DNA of 64,000 nt. Origin: Flavobacterium sp. Root186. GTDB taxonomy: Bacteria > Bacteroidota > Bacteroidia > Flavobacteriales > Flavobacteriaceae. Below the pieces are notes generated by a model. It was not told the origin of the DNA. It searched no databases and worked only from the letters and a program-made list of their open reading frames with translations. Position numbers and translations under genes: made by a program. Positions 56,201 through 64,000 of this stretch are shown piece after piece (the first letter of the stretch is position 1; every line of letters starts with the position of its first letter). The stretch covers positions 62,001 through 126,000 of the forward strand of contig NZ_LMHW01000011.1 of assembly GCF_001428525.1 (NCBI RefSeq), in the 5' to 3' direction.

Positions 56201-56676
56201 TGTGGTACTTGAAATTAATTTTACTTATTGTATTTACTCTTGTATTATATCAGGATTTTAAAAGCCGTTTAGTTTACTGGTTTTTATATCCAATTATTGG
56301 GATTCTAGCTTTTGCAATTCAATTACACAATCTGCCTTTGTCAATTGCATTGACTAATTTGGGGTTTAATTTAATATTTGTAGTTTTGATTTTGGCAGTC
56401 AGTATGATGTATGTCAGGTTTAGAAAATTAGATTTTAAAAATACTATCGGGATAGGAGATATCCTGTTTTTTCTTTTTATAGCCGGCACATTTTCTATAG
56501 TTTCTTTTCTGGTTTTATTTGTTTTTTCCCTTTTGTTTTCTTTGATTTTGCATTTAGTTTTAAGTAACAAAAAAGAGCAGTCTACGGTACCATTAGCGGG
56601 TTATATGTCACTTTTTTTTGGTGCTGTTTATGCAATTTCTTTTTTTTGGAACGACACATTTTTATACGCTTATTAA
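56200..56676 (+). CDS. Prepilin peptidase (A24 family), short form
   Basis: A 158-residue membrane aspartic protease with about five helices. The two catalytic aspartates are Asp19 in LYQDFKSR and Asp87 in the IGIGD motif (GxGD). It lacks the cysteine-rich methylase domain of classical PilD. It removes the leaders of the pilin-like proteins here; all of these have Ser before the cut, so its specificity may be shifted. The ATPase gene starts immediately after its stop. Confidence 0.9.
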   Translation: MWYLKLILLIVFTLVLYQDFKSRLVYWFLYPIIGILAFAIQLHNLPLSIALTNLGFNLIFVVLILAVSMMYVRFRKLDFKNTIGIGDILFFLFIAGTFSIVSFLVLFVFSLLFSLILHLVLSNKKEQSTVPLAGYMSLFFGAVYAISFFWNDTFLYAY

Positions 56677-58077
56677 ATGGAAAATTTTGACATTTCAATA
56701 GAGTTCCAGCAGCTTGTTAAATCAGAACAGGCTTATTATTACCGAATTGTTCCTGTTGGGAAAAATGAAAAAAACGTACTATTAAAAACAGATAATTCTG
56801 ACATAGCAGGCTTGCAGAATGAATTAAGTATTCTGCTTAGTTTTCCTGTTCGGTTAGAAACAGATTCTACAGAAAATATAAACCGTTATTTAAGTACCAA
56901 TTACCGCAAAACGTCTAATAACGTTTCTGAGATTCATTATACTTCTGATTTTTTAGAAAAAATTGTATTAAATGCTAAGGAAATAGGGAGCAGTGATATT
57001 CATTTTGAACCTTATGAAAAAAATGCAAGAGTTCGTTTTCGTTTAGATGGTAAGTTAAAAGAACAGTTTCATATTTCGGTAGAAGAATATCCAATTATTG
57101 TAAACAAAATAAAAATTCGTGCCCAGCTCGATATATCCGAAAAAAGATTACCACAAGACGGGCGTATAACAATGGTTACGGATTATCAGGATTTTGATGT
57201 TCGTGTTTCTGTTTTGCCAACGCTGCACGGAGAAAAAGTAGTACTCCGTATTTTAAGTAAAGACACCAGTCATATTGATATTAATTCTTTGGGTTTTACA
57301 GAAAAAGAATTGGCTTCTTATTTAGAAAATATAAAACGCCCAAATGGTATTGTTCTTATTTCGGGGCCGACAGGTTCAGGAAAAACAACAACTCTATATG
57401 CTACCTTGAAAAGATTAAATGTCCCGAATACTAATATTTTAACAGTTGAAGATCCGATAGAATATACGCTGGAAGGAATTAATCAGGTTCAGTTAAAAGA
57501 AAATATCGGGCTTGATTTTGCAGCAACTTTAAGAACATTTTTAAGGCAGGACCCGGATATTATTATGGTGGGAGAGATACGTGATGTGAATACCGCAAAT
57601 ATGGCGATTCGCGCTGCATTGACAGGGCATCTTGTTTTATCAACTATACATACAAATTCAGCATGGGCAACAGTATCGAGATTGATAGATATGGGAGTTC
57701 CGTCATTTTTAATTGCAAGTACTCTTAATATTAGTGTTGCACAGCGTTTAGTACGTAAATTGTGTAATTCTTGTAAAACGGAACAGCCAATTACTGAAGA
57801 AATTTTCCCAACTGGTTTTGAAGTTCCAAAAGACTTAAAATCACATCATATTGCTGTGGGATGTGAGCATTGTTATCATACAGGTTATTCAGGAAGGAAA
57901 GCGATTTATGAAATTCTGCCAATTGGTTCAGAATTATCTAATTTAATTAAAAACAACCAACTGGATATCAATGATTATCTAGAAGAAAAAGATATTTTTA
58001 CACTAAAGCGTAATGCATTGTTATTAATAAAAGAAGGAATCACTTCTGTTGATGAAGTTTTTTCATTACTCTTGTAA
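56677..58077 (+). CDS. gspE: Type II secretion / pilus assembly ATPase GspE
   Basis: A 466-residue hexameric ATPase of the GspE/PilB family. Walker A is GPTGSGKTT (230-238, Lys236), the Asp box is TVEDPIEY, Walker B is IIMVGEIRD with Glu300, and the His box is LVLSTIHTN. A zinc tetracysteine follows (CNSC near 362, CEHC near 397), typical of assembly ATPases. The N1 domain is short. No PilT-type retraction ATPase is encoded here, which favours secretion or a non-retracting fibre. Confidence 0.95.
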   Translation: MENFDISIEFQQLVKSEQAYYYRIVPVGKNEKNVLLKTDNSDIAGLQNELSILLSFPVRLETDSTENINRYLSTNYRKTSNNVSEIHYTSDFLEKIVLNAKEIGSSDIHFEPYEKNARVRFRLDGKLKEQFHISVEEYPIIVNKIKIRAQLDISEKRLPQDGRITMVTDYQDFDVRVSVLPTLHGEKVVLRILSKDTSHIDINSLGFTEKELASYLENIKRPNGIVLISGPTGSGKTTTLYATLKRLNVPNTNILTVEDPIEYTLEGINQVQLKENIGLDFAATLRTFLRQDPDIIMVGEIRDVNTANMAIRAALTGHLVLSTIHTNSAWATVSRLIDMGVPSFLIASTLNISVAQRLVRKLCNSCKTEQPITEEIFPTGFEVPKDLKSHHIAVGCEHCYHTGYSGRKAIYEILPIGSELSNLIKNNQLDINDYLEEKDIFTLKRNALLLIKEGITSVDEVFSLLL

Positions 58078-58115
58078 ATTAAAATATATAAAAGTCCTAC
58101 AATTGACATAAATTC

Positions 58116-60302
58116 ATGAAAAAAATAATTACTCTATTTTTACTGATTCTTTTCCAGATTTCATATTCACAGGATAATCGGATTTTACAGCTTAAAAATA
58201 ATATAGAATCCATTTCTGCCGACGCTCCTGGACTTAATGAAAAAGTTAATGTTAATATTAAAGAGGCTTCTTTGTCGAGCTTCTTATTGGCTGTTTCTCA
58301 AATTCATAAACTTAATTTTAGTGTAGCTACAAATCTAAACCAGATTAATATTGTAAATAATTTTTCGGATGTTACAGTAGGTGATCTACTTATATTTTTG
58401 TGTAAAGAATATAATCTAACCATTGATTTTACGGGAAATATTCTGGCCATAAAATCATATGAAAAACCTGTAGAAATTCAAAAGATAAAAGAGATTGATG
58501 TTGCCTATGATTATGCCAATAATTTACTTTCGCTAAACCTGAAAGAAGATAAATTATATGATGTTTTCAGAAAAATAATGGATGTAAGCGGTAAAAATTT
58601 GGTTTTTGCTCCTGGATTAGAAAACCAGCCACTGACTGCTTATATAAAAAGTATGCCTTTTGATGCGGCACTAAATAAATTGGCTTTTGCTAATAATTTA
58701 AACGTAACCAAATCTAGAGATAACTTTTACATTTTTGATAAATTAGAAGGAAATTTTGTTGTTGAAGGTACAGGAAACCAAAATGGAGAAATAAGACAAA
58801 ACAAACCTCAGCGTCCAAGAAAATCTAATTTTTTCTTTACTGTAATTGATCCTGATAAAAAACTGTTAAACGTAGATTTTGAAAACACTCCAATTTCAAG
58901 TATAGTGTATGATATAGGTCACGAACTTGATATTGATATGTTTATATCAAGTCCTTTAGAAAACGCAGGTAACGGAACAGTAAAAGCCAAAAACATCACT
59001 TTTGACGAACTTTTAGCAAAATTGTTTGAAGTAAAAACAGATAGTTATCCAGCACAAAATAATAATTCACAGCAGTTTAATACTAATAACTCAGTTGGGT
59101 CTATGGCATCTTCTGGAGGCAGTTATACTTTTAAAAGAAGTGGCTCTGTGTATTATTTTGGAACAAAAGATCAATTAGTGGTGCGAAATATTAAATCGAT
59201 TCCGCTAATGCACCGTTCTATTGAACTTTTAAGTGATCCGGCAAAAGAAGGTCGAAGCGCAGGAAGATTAAATAACACGAACAGCTATTCAAATTATAAT
59301 TCTTATGATAGTAATAGCAATAGATCAACATCTAATTCTAACTATTCTAACCCAAATGGTAATTATAATAACAGCAGTAATTCTTCGTCTTCAAGCAGCA
59401 GCAGTGGCCCTTCTGAATCTATTTTGACTATAATACCTGATGAAATAAAAAAAGATTTGGATATCAAAATTGACAAAGAGCTGAATAGCTTTTTAGTTAA
59501 CGGACCTGCGGCAAACATCGAACGATTTGAATCCTTTATAAATTATATTGACAAAGCCGTTCCTGTAATTTTAATAGAAGTAATGCTGCTGGAAGTAAAT
59601 CGAAGTGCAACTGTAGAAACAGGGATTCAGGCAGGAATTGGAGATAAACCTGTTACTACAAAAGGAACTGTTTTTCCGAATGCAGATATTAATTTAGGCG
59701 CTTCAACAATAAATAAAATTATTGATGGTTTTAACGGATTTGGTTCTTTAAATATCGGACAAGTGGTTCCTAACTTTTATTTAAGTTTAAAGGCAATGGA
59801 AACAAACGGAAATTTGAAAGTACGTTCGTCCCCGAGATTATCTACTTTAAATGGCCATAAGGCTTATTTGTCTATTGGTGAAACAACATATTATGTTGTT
59901 ACCAACCAGAATTATTATGGTTCACAAATTCCGCAGGCTTCGGAAGTTAAAAACTATCAGCCTATTGATGCTGAATTGTCTGTAACTATTATGCCTTTGG
60001 TTTCCGGTAACGGACAGATTACAATGGATATTAAAGTAATTCAATCGAGTTTTAATGGGCAAAAAGTAGACAAAGATGCTCCTCCGGGAATTAATTCCAG
60101 AGAGTTTACTTCAATTATTAGAGTTAAAGATCAAGATATTATAGTATTAGGCGGACTTGAAGAGTCTGTAAAAAATGATTCAGGAACAGGAGTGCCTTTA
60201 TTATCGAGAATTCCAATTCTAAAGTGGTTATTTAGTTCGAGAAAACGAGAAGATTCGAAGAAAAAATTAAGCGTATTGATTAAACCTACAGTTATTTACT
60301 AA
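58116..60302 (+). CDS. gspD: Secretin GspD/PilQ-like
   Basis: A 728-residue outer-membrane pore protein; signal peptide ends ISYSQ. It starts with an STN/N0 domain (about 25-130), followed by N1-type domains, a Ser/Asn-rich stretch (about 382-433) and the secretin core (about 470-728). The core carries VRSSPRLSTLNG, the IVLGGLEE segment and the classic VPLLSRIPILKWLF motif. The secretin forms the exit channel. It overlaps the GspL-like start (TAATG). Confidence 0.94.
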   Translation: MKKIITLFLLILFQISYSQDNRILQLKNNIESISADAPGLNEKVNVNIKEASLSSFLLAVSQIHKLNFSVATNLNQINIVNNFSDVTVGDLLIFLCKEYNLTIDFTGNILAIKSYEKPVEIQKIKEIDVAYDYANNLLSLNLKEDKLYDVFRKIMDVSGKNLVFAPGLENQPLTAYIKSMPFDAALNKLAFANNLNVTKSRDNFYIFDKLEGNFVVEGTGNQNGEIRQNKPQRPRKSNFFFTVIDPDKKLLNVDFENTPISSIVYDIGHELDIDMFISSPLENAGNGTVKAKNITFDELLAKLFEVKTDSYPAQNNNSQQFNTNNSVGSMASSGGSYTFKRSGSVYYFGTKDQLVVRNIKSIPLMHRSIELLSDPAKEGRSAGRLNNTNSYSNYNSYDSNSNRSTSNSNYSNPNGNYNNSSNSSSSSSSSGPSESILTIIPDEIKKDLDIKIDKELNSFLVNGPAANIERFESFINYIDKAVPVILIEVMLLEVNRSATVETGIQAGIGDKPVTTKGTVFPNADINLGASTINKIIDGFNGFGSLNIGQVVPNFYLSLKAMETNGNLKVRSSPRLSTLNGHKAYLSIGETTYYVVTNQNYYGSQIPQASEVKNYQPIDAELSVTIMPLVSGNGQITMDIKVIQSSFNGQKVDKDAPPGINSREFTSIIRVKDQDIIVLGGLEESVKNDSGTGVPLLSRIPILKWLFSSRKREDSKKKLSVLIKPTVIY

Positions 60303-61495
60303 TGACCGCATTCTCCTTACATACTTTTTTACTTGGAAAACAATACATTGGCGTTGAGCACTTCACTATAAATAATGAAGACAAAGTCGCTTTACTGCTA
60401 GTTGAAAAGAAAAAAGAGGGGTTAGTAATTAGCAAAAAAGACAGAGTTGGCTATAATGGAAAAATTGCAGAAAAATGGGATACGAAACTACCCTTTTTTG
60501 TGCTTATAAATTCTAATCAGGTTATTCAAAAAGAAGTTTTAGGTGTAGAACCATCAGATGAAAAACTATTACATAAATCTTTCCCTAATACAAACTGGGA
60601 TGAGTTTTATTATGAAATCTGGAGGTTAAAAACAAAATCTGTTATTGCTATTGCAAGAAAGTCATATGTTACTACTTTACTGGAAGATTATCAAAATCAA
60701 AAAATAACAATTGCAGGAATCAGTCTTGGTGTATGTTCTATAGCTGATATTATTGCCTATACTGACGAAGATAACCTTTATACCAATCATCAAAATATAT
60801 CTAAAGAAGAGACTCAGATAATCTCTGCGAGTTCTTTAGAATCTGCAATAACCTATACTATAAATGATCTTCAAATTGAGAATAGACAATTACTGGCTTT
60901 TTCAGGTATTTTACGATTGATACTAAATAATACTCTTAATACCGGTTCAATCATTTCTTATAGTGATGAGTTGTATGATAACTACAATCAGAAAACATTT
61001 TTTAATAAAGGAATTAAAATAATGGTTGGGGTTATATTAGGAATATTACTTCTCAATTTTATTTTCTTTACCCACTATTATAAACTAGCCCAGGAATCAT
61101 CAGAAATTTTGCTGGTAAATAAATCATCTATTGAAGATGTCAGTAAAATAAAGCAAAGAATTATAGTAAAGGAAGAAAAGGTAAAAGACATTGATGGCAG
61201 AATGACTTCCAGAAGTTCTTTAATTATCAATGAAATTGCCAATAAAGTGCCTTCGTCAATTTTATTGACTGAATTAACTTTTAATCCATTAGAGAAAAAG
61301 ATTAAAGCAGAAGAGGCTATATGGACAAAAGATAAAATAATTACTATTTCGGGAACTACAATTGCAAATCAGTCCTTTACTAAATGGGTAGAAGATATTG
61401 AAAAACTACAATATATTGACAAGGTTTTAATTACGCATTTTGGTAAAAATGAAGATAATGAAACTACATTCTCTATAAACTTAACCCTGAAGTAA
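60302..61495 (+). CDS. GspL-like (PilM/PilN-type) platform protein
   Basis: A 397-residue protein with a cytoplasmic N-terminal part (about 1-235), one membrane helix (about 237-259) and a periplasmic part with a coiled coil (about 265-305) and a ferredoxin-like end (ILLTELTFNPLEKKIKAEEA). This order equals GspL, or a fusion of PilM and PilN. It would bind GspE from the cytoplasm. It starts inside the secretin stop and ends 1 bp before the GspM-like start. Assigned by architecture and gene order. Confidence 0.78.
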   Translation: MTAFSLHTFLLGKQYIGVEHFTINNEDKVALLLVEKKKEGLVISKKDRVGYNGKIAEKWDTKLPFFVLINSNQVIQKEVLGVEPSDEKLLHKSFPNTNWDEFYYEIWRLKTKSVIAIARKSYVTTLLEDYQNQKITIAGISLGVCSIADIIAYTDEDNLYTNHQNISKEETQIISASSLESAITYTINDLQIENRQLLAFSGILRLILNNTLNTGSIISYSDELYDNYNQKTFFNKGIKIMVGVILGILLLNFIFFTHYYKLAQESSEILLVNKSSIEDVSKIKQRIIVKEEKVKDIDGRMTSRSSLIINEIANKVPSSILLTELTFNPLEKKIKAEEAIWTKDKIITISGTTIANQSFTKWVEDIEKLQYIDKVLITHFGKNEDNETTFSINLTLK

Positions 61496-61496
61496 G

Positions 61497-62018
61497 ATGA
61501 AACTGAACAAAAAAAATAAACTGCTTGTAATTGGTTTTTTTGTTGTGCTTTATATCTGCTATTCTTTTGCGATTTCTAATACAATAAATTATTATACTGA
61601 ATATAAAAACAAAGAGCAGGAGATAGCTCAAGATAGTGATATGCCGAAACTAGTGGGGCAGCTGGTTCAAAAAGAAAAACAGCTGGATCAGATTTTGGCT
61701 AATTATGATGTAAATATTTCAGAATCTTTCCAGAATGATTTATTAAAGCAATTAACTTCTTATAGCGATAGTTACCATTTAAAGATTGTTGATTTTAAAG
61801 AGCCTCACATTATATCACAAAAGGGTTTTACTACAACGAGTTATACATTTTCTCTTGAAGGATCGTTTAATGGATGTTTGGCAGTACTCAACAAGGTAGA
61901 AAATAATCCGATGCTTGGGAATATTAAACATTTAAATTTCGTTAAAAAGAGAAATTATAAAACCAATACAGATCAATTATTTGTAGAAGTTATTATGCAG
62001 AAAAATAAAGGAGTTTAA
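61497..62018 (+). CDS. GspM/PilO-like platform protein
   Basis: A 173-residue protein with one N-terminal membrane helix (about 9-28), a coiled coil (about 35-70) and a small alpha/beta domain (SYHLKIVDFKEPHI, FSLEGSFNGCLAVLNKVE), the design of PilO/GspM. It pairs with the GspL-like protein. It closes the machine genes; two modular genes follow after 39 bp. Confidence 0.75.
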   Translation: MKLNKKNKLLVIGFFVVLYICYSFAISNTINYYTEYKNKEQEIAQDSDMPKLVGQLVQKEKQLDQILANYDVNISESFQNDLLKQLTSYSDSYHLKIVDFKEPHIISQKGFTTTSYTFSLEGSFNGCLAVLNKVENNPMLGNIKHLNFVKKRNYKTNTDQLFVEVIMQKNKGV

Positions 62019-62057
62019 AACGAAACTTCGCATCAAAAACCAAAAATTAAATAAATT

Positions 62058-63158
62058 ATGAGAAAGACTTTTTTATTATTTGTGGCATTTGCCGCGCAGG
62101 TAAATTTTGCTCAAAGTGTTTTTCCTACTGATGGCTCGAATGTGGGAATTGGAACTTTATCACCGGTTTCTAAATTACATGTTGTGGGTACAATAACCAG
62201 CTACGAACCTATCGCTCTTAGTAGTACAGTTAACTCTTATCAGCTTATTAACAGTATTTCTGGAAATGTTGGAAATATATTAATAAATAACTTATGGACG
62301 TACAGAGATGGGACTTTAAATAACTGGTTTAATGCCAGACTTCATGATGGGATTTCAATAGATGCTTCTTTCAAAACTCCAAATTTAGATACCAAAACAT
62401 GGTGGGAAAGAGATCCCAAAGATAATATTCAGTCGTGGGGTAACGATGCAGTAACGTATATGACTATTAATCAGGGTAATGTTGGTATTGGAACCGTTTC
62501 TCCTGTCAGTAAATTGTCTGTTATTGGATCTTTGACTTTAAATGGAGGTCTAAATAATGCATTAGAAAGACCATCGATAAATACTGGAACGTTAACATAT
62601 GGTGAAATTCGAGGCTTTAGTAATTCAACGGATTTAGCAGATGATGGTTTCTTAAGAATTTCCGCAGGTGGTGGCACAAATTCTAGTACAAAATCTTTTA
62701 TTGATTTGTCAGGATATTCAAGAATTCCAGATATGAATAGAAATATCGTATTTGGAACTTTTGGATTAGAACGTATGCGAGTTGATATCTATGGTAATGT
62801 TGGTATTGGAACAATAAGTCCTTCAAACAAACTTGATGTAAATGGGACAATACATTCAAAAGAAGTAAAAGTAGACATGATAGGCTGGTCTGATTTTGTA
62901 TTTAAAAAAGAATATAATTTGCCAACACTGGAACAAGTTGAAAAACATATTGCTGAAAAAGGACATTTAGAAAATATTCCAAGCGAAGAAGAAGTTTTAA
63001 AAAATGGAATTAATCTAGGGGAAATGAATGCGAAACTTTTGCAAAAAATTGAAGAATTGACTTTGTATAGCATTGAGCAGCAAAAAGAATTAAATTCTGT
63101 AAAAGCTAAATTGGAAAGAATTGAAAATTTACTTAGTGAAAAACTAGAAAATAAATAA
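62058..63158 (+). CDS. Modular secreted protein, C-terminal class A
   Basis: A 366-residue exported protein (signal ends QVNFAQ). It contains three NVGIGT-type repeats (near residues 30, 142 and 252), the mark of tail-fibre-like stalks in Bacteroidota, with intervening beta-rich segments. The last 120 residues are the class A module (GWSDFVFKKEYNLPTLEQVE, NGINLGEMNAKLLQKIEEL) with a final coiled coil. It is in the same direction and close behind the GspM-like gene. Confidence 0.78.
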   Translation: MRKTFLLFVAFAAQVNFAQSVFPTDGSNVGIGTLSPVSKLHVVGTITSYEPIALSSTVNSYQLINSISGNVGNILINNLWTYRDGTLNNWFNARLHDGISIDASFKTPNLDTKTWWERDPKDNIQSWGNDAVTYMTINQGNVGIGTVSPVSKLSVIGSLTLNGGLNNALERPSINTGTLTYGEIRGFSNSTDLADDGFLRISAGGGTNSSTKSFIDLSGYSRIPDMNRNIVFGTFGLERMRVDIYGNVGIGTISPSNKLDVNGTIHSKEVKVDMIGWSDFVFKKEYNLPTLEQVEKHIAEKGHLENIPSEEEVLKNGINLGEMNAKLLQKIEELTLYSIEQQKELNSVKAKLERIENLLSEKLENK

Positions 63159-63169
63159 AACCAATAGAG

Positions 63170-64000
63170 ATGAAAAAGAATTTTTTATTTATAATTGTAT
63201 TACTAATTGCACAAAATATTTTTTCACAAACAGGAGGGAGAAGATTTTTTAACAAAAGCTTTTATGTTAACGATGTAACTCTTTTAGAATTAACGGATGA
63301 TTTAGGTCAATCCTTAAATAAAAATAATATCTATAAAGTCCAATTGGTAGTTACAGGAACGGGAACTAAAACAGGTGCTGAATATTTAGTATGGAATGAT
63401 GTAACTACTGCTTCTTGGCAGATTAGGGCAGTTACTTTGTCTGGCAATTCTTCAAATCATCCATTACTTATTGTAGAAAATAACATCGTAAAAGTTTATA
63501 CAAAACATATTAGTAAATATACCGTTTTTGCATTTATTGAAGAGATAATTTCTAACGAAGATGATGTACAGCCTTCGATTTTTGGTGCTGCATATCATTG
63601 GCAGCGAGATGGAACATTTTTATTTTATGGCGGAAATGTAGGTATTGGAACAACAGTTCCAACAGCTAATAAACTGGATGTTAAGGGAACGATTCATTCT
63701 CAAGAAGTAAAAGTTGATATGCTTGGCTGGTCTGATTTTGTATTTAAAAAAGAATATAATTTACCAACACTAAAAGAAGTTGAAACACATATTACCGAAA
63801 AAGGACATTTAGAAAATATCCCAAGTGAAGAAGAAGTTTTGAAAAACGGGATTAATCTTGGAGAAATGAACTCTAAACTTTTGCAGAAAATTGAAGAATT
63901 AACTCTTTATGCTATTGAACAGCAGAAAAATACCGAAAAATTAATGAAGATTATCGAAGAACAAAACAAGAGGTTAGAGGTTCTGGAAAATGGAAAATAA
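63170..64000 (+). CDS. Modular secreted protein, C-terminal class A
   Basis: A 276-residue exported protein (signal ends NIFSQ); its stop codon is the last three bases of the window. Residues about 20-150 form a single beta-sandwich-like domain (GTGTKTGAEYLVWNDVTTAS) of no recognised family. After NVGIGTTVPTANKLDVKGTI comes the class A module (GWSDFVFKKEYNLPTLKEVE, LGEMNSKLLQKIEELTLYAI). It starts 11 bp after the previous modular gene. More such genes may lie beyond the window. Confidence 0.78.
   Translation: MKKNFLFIIVLLIAQNIFSQTGGRRFFNKSFYVNDVTLLELTDDLGQSLNKNNIYKVQLVVTGTGTKTGAEYLVWNDVTTASWQIRAVTLSGNSSNHPLLIVENNIVKVYTKHISKYTVFAFIEEIISNEDDVQPSIFGAAYHWQRDGTFLFYGGNVGIGTTVPTANKLDVKGTIHSQEVKVDMLGWSDFVFKKEYNLPTLKEVETHITEKGHLENIPSEEEVLKNGINLGEMNSKLLQKIEELTLYAIEQQKNTEKLMKIIEEQNKRLEVLENGK

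Noticed and set aside
58116..61495. Reading the machine as a classical twitching type IV pilus
   Set aside because: No PilT/PilU retraction ATPase, no separate PilM, PilN, PilP genes, and a GspL-like fusion is present; secretion or a fixed pseudopilus fits better.

Overview
The window is a piece of a Flavobacterium-like (Bacteroidota) chromosome. Support: AT-rich DNA, genes mostly without Shine-Dalgarno sites, Bacteroidota promoters (TTG ... TAnnTTTG), a SusC/SusD pair, many short signal peptides ending in AQ, LytTR signalling, and the intergenic palindromes common in flavobacteria. No rRNA, tRNA or CRISPR array was seen.

Region 1 (1-1600): a flavohemoglobin (hmp) gene on the minus strand. 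A perfect 18-bp FNR/CRP-like palindrome lies about 42 bp upstream of its predicted transcription start.

Region 2 (1831-36484): a large polysaccharide-utilisation locus whose enzymes fit stepwise breakdown of glycoprotein N-glycans. It has two alpha-fucosidases (GH29, two different subfamily types), two GH92 alpha-mannosidases, a GH2 beta-galactosidase, a GH20 beta-hexosaminidase, a GH3 enzyme, a GH130 mannoside phosphorylase and a glycosylasparaginase that releases the Asn-linked GlcNAc. It also has a glucosamine-6-phosphate deaminase fused to a PIG-L deacetylase domain, a sugar:Na+ symporter, SusC/SusD, a sialidase-fold lipoprotein, a mutarotase and an M28 peptidase. No canonical endo-beta-N-acetylglucosaminidase is visible; an unassigned TIM-barrel lipoprotein (14375-15451) is the best candidate. 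No hybrid two-component or ECF regulator is present, but a LytS/LytTR-type pair sits inside the locus. Two genes carry terminator-like hairpins inside their signal-peptide codons.

Region 3 (36485-44528): a scar with an XRE-regulator tail and a frameshifted IS3-type transposase tail, then a small membrane protein and two large secreted YD/RHS proteins. These resemble a split TcB/TcC cocoon with a C-terminal variable tail, and the membrane protein is a plausible immunity protein.

Region 4 (44684-64000): a type II secretion/type IV pilus-like machine split into two divergent gene groups. The minus group encodes GspF, three pseudopilin-like proteins, a GspC/PilP-like protein and two lipoproteins. 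The plus group encodes a major pilin, prepilin peptidase, GspE, a secretin, and GspL- and GspM-like proteins. Interleaved are seven secreted proteins with unrelated N-terminal parts but one shared C-terminal module of about 110 residues, plus an eighth remnant. One member is put out of frame by a run of ten A at its signal peptide, which suggests phase variation. I consider this machine plus its modular putative cargo the most novel system in the window.
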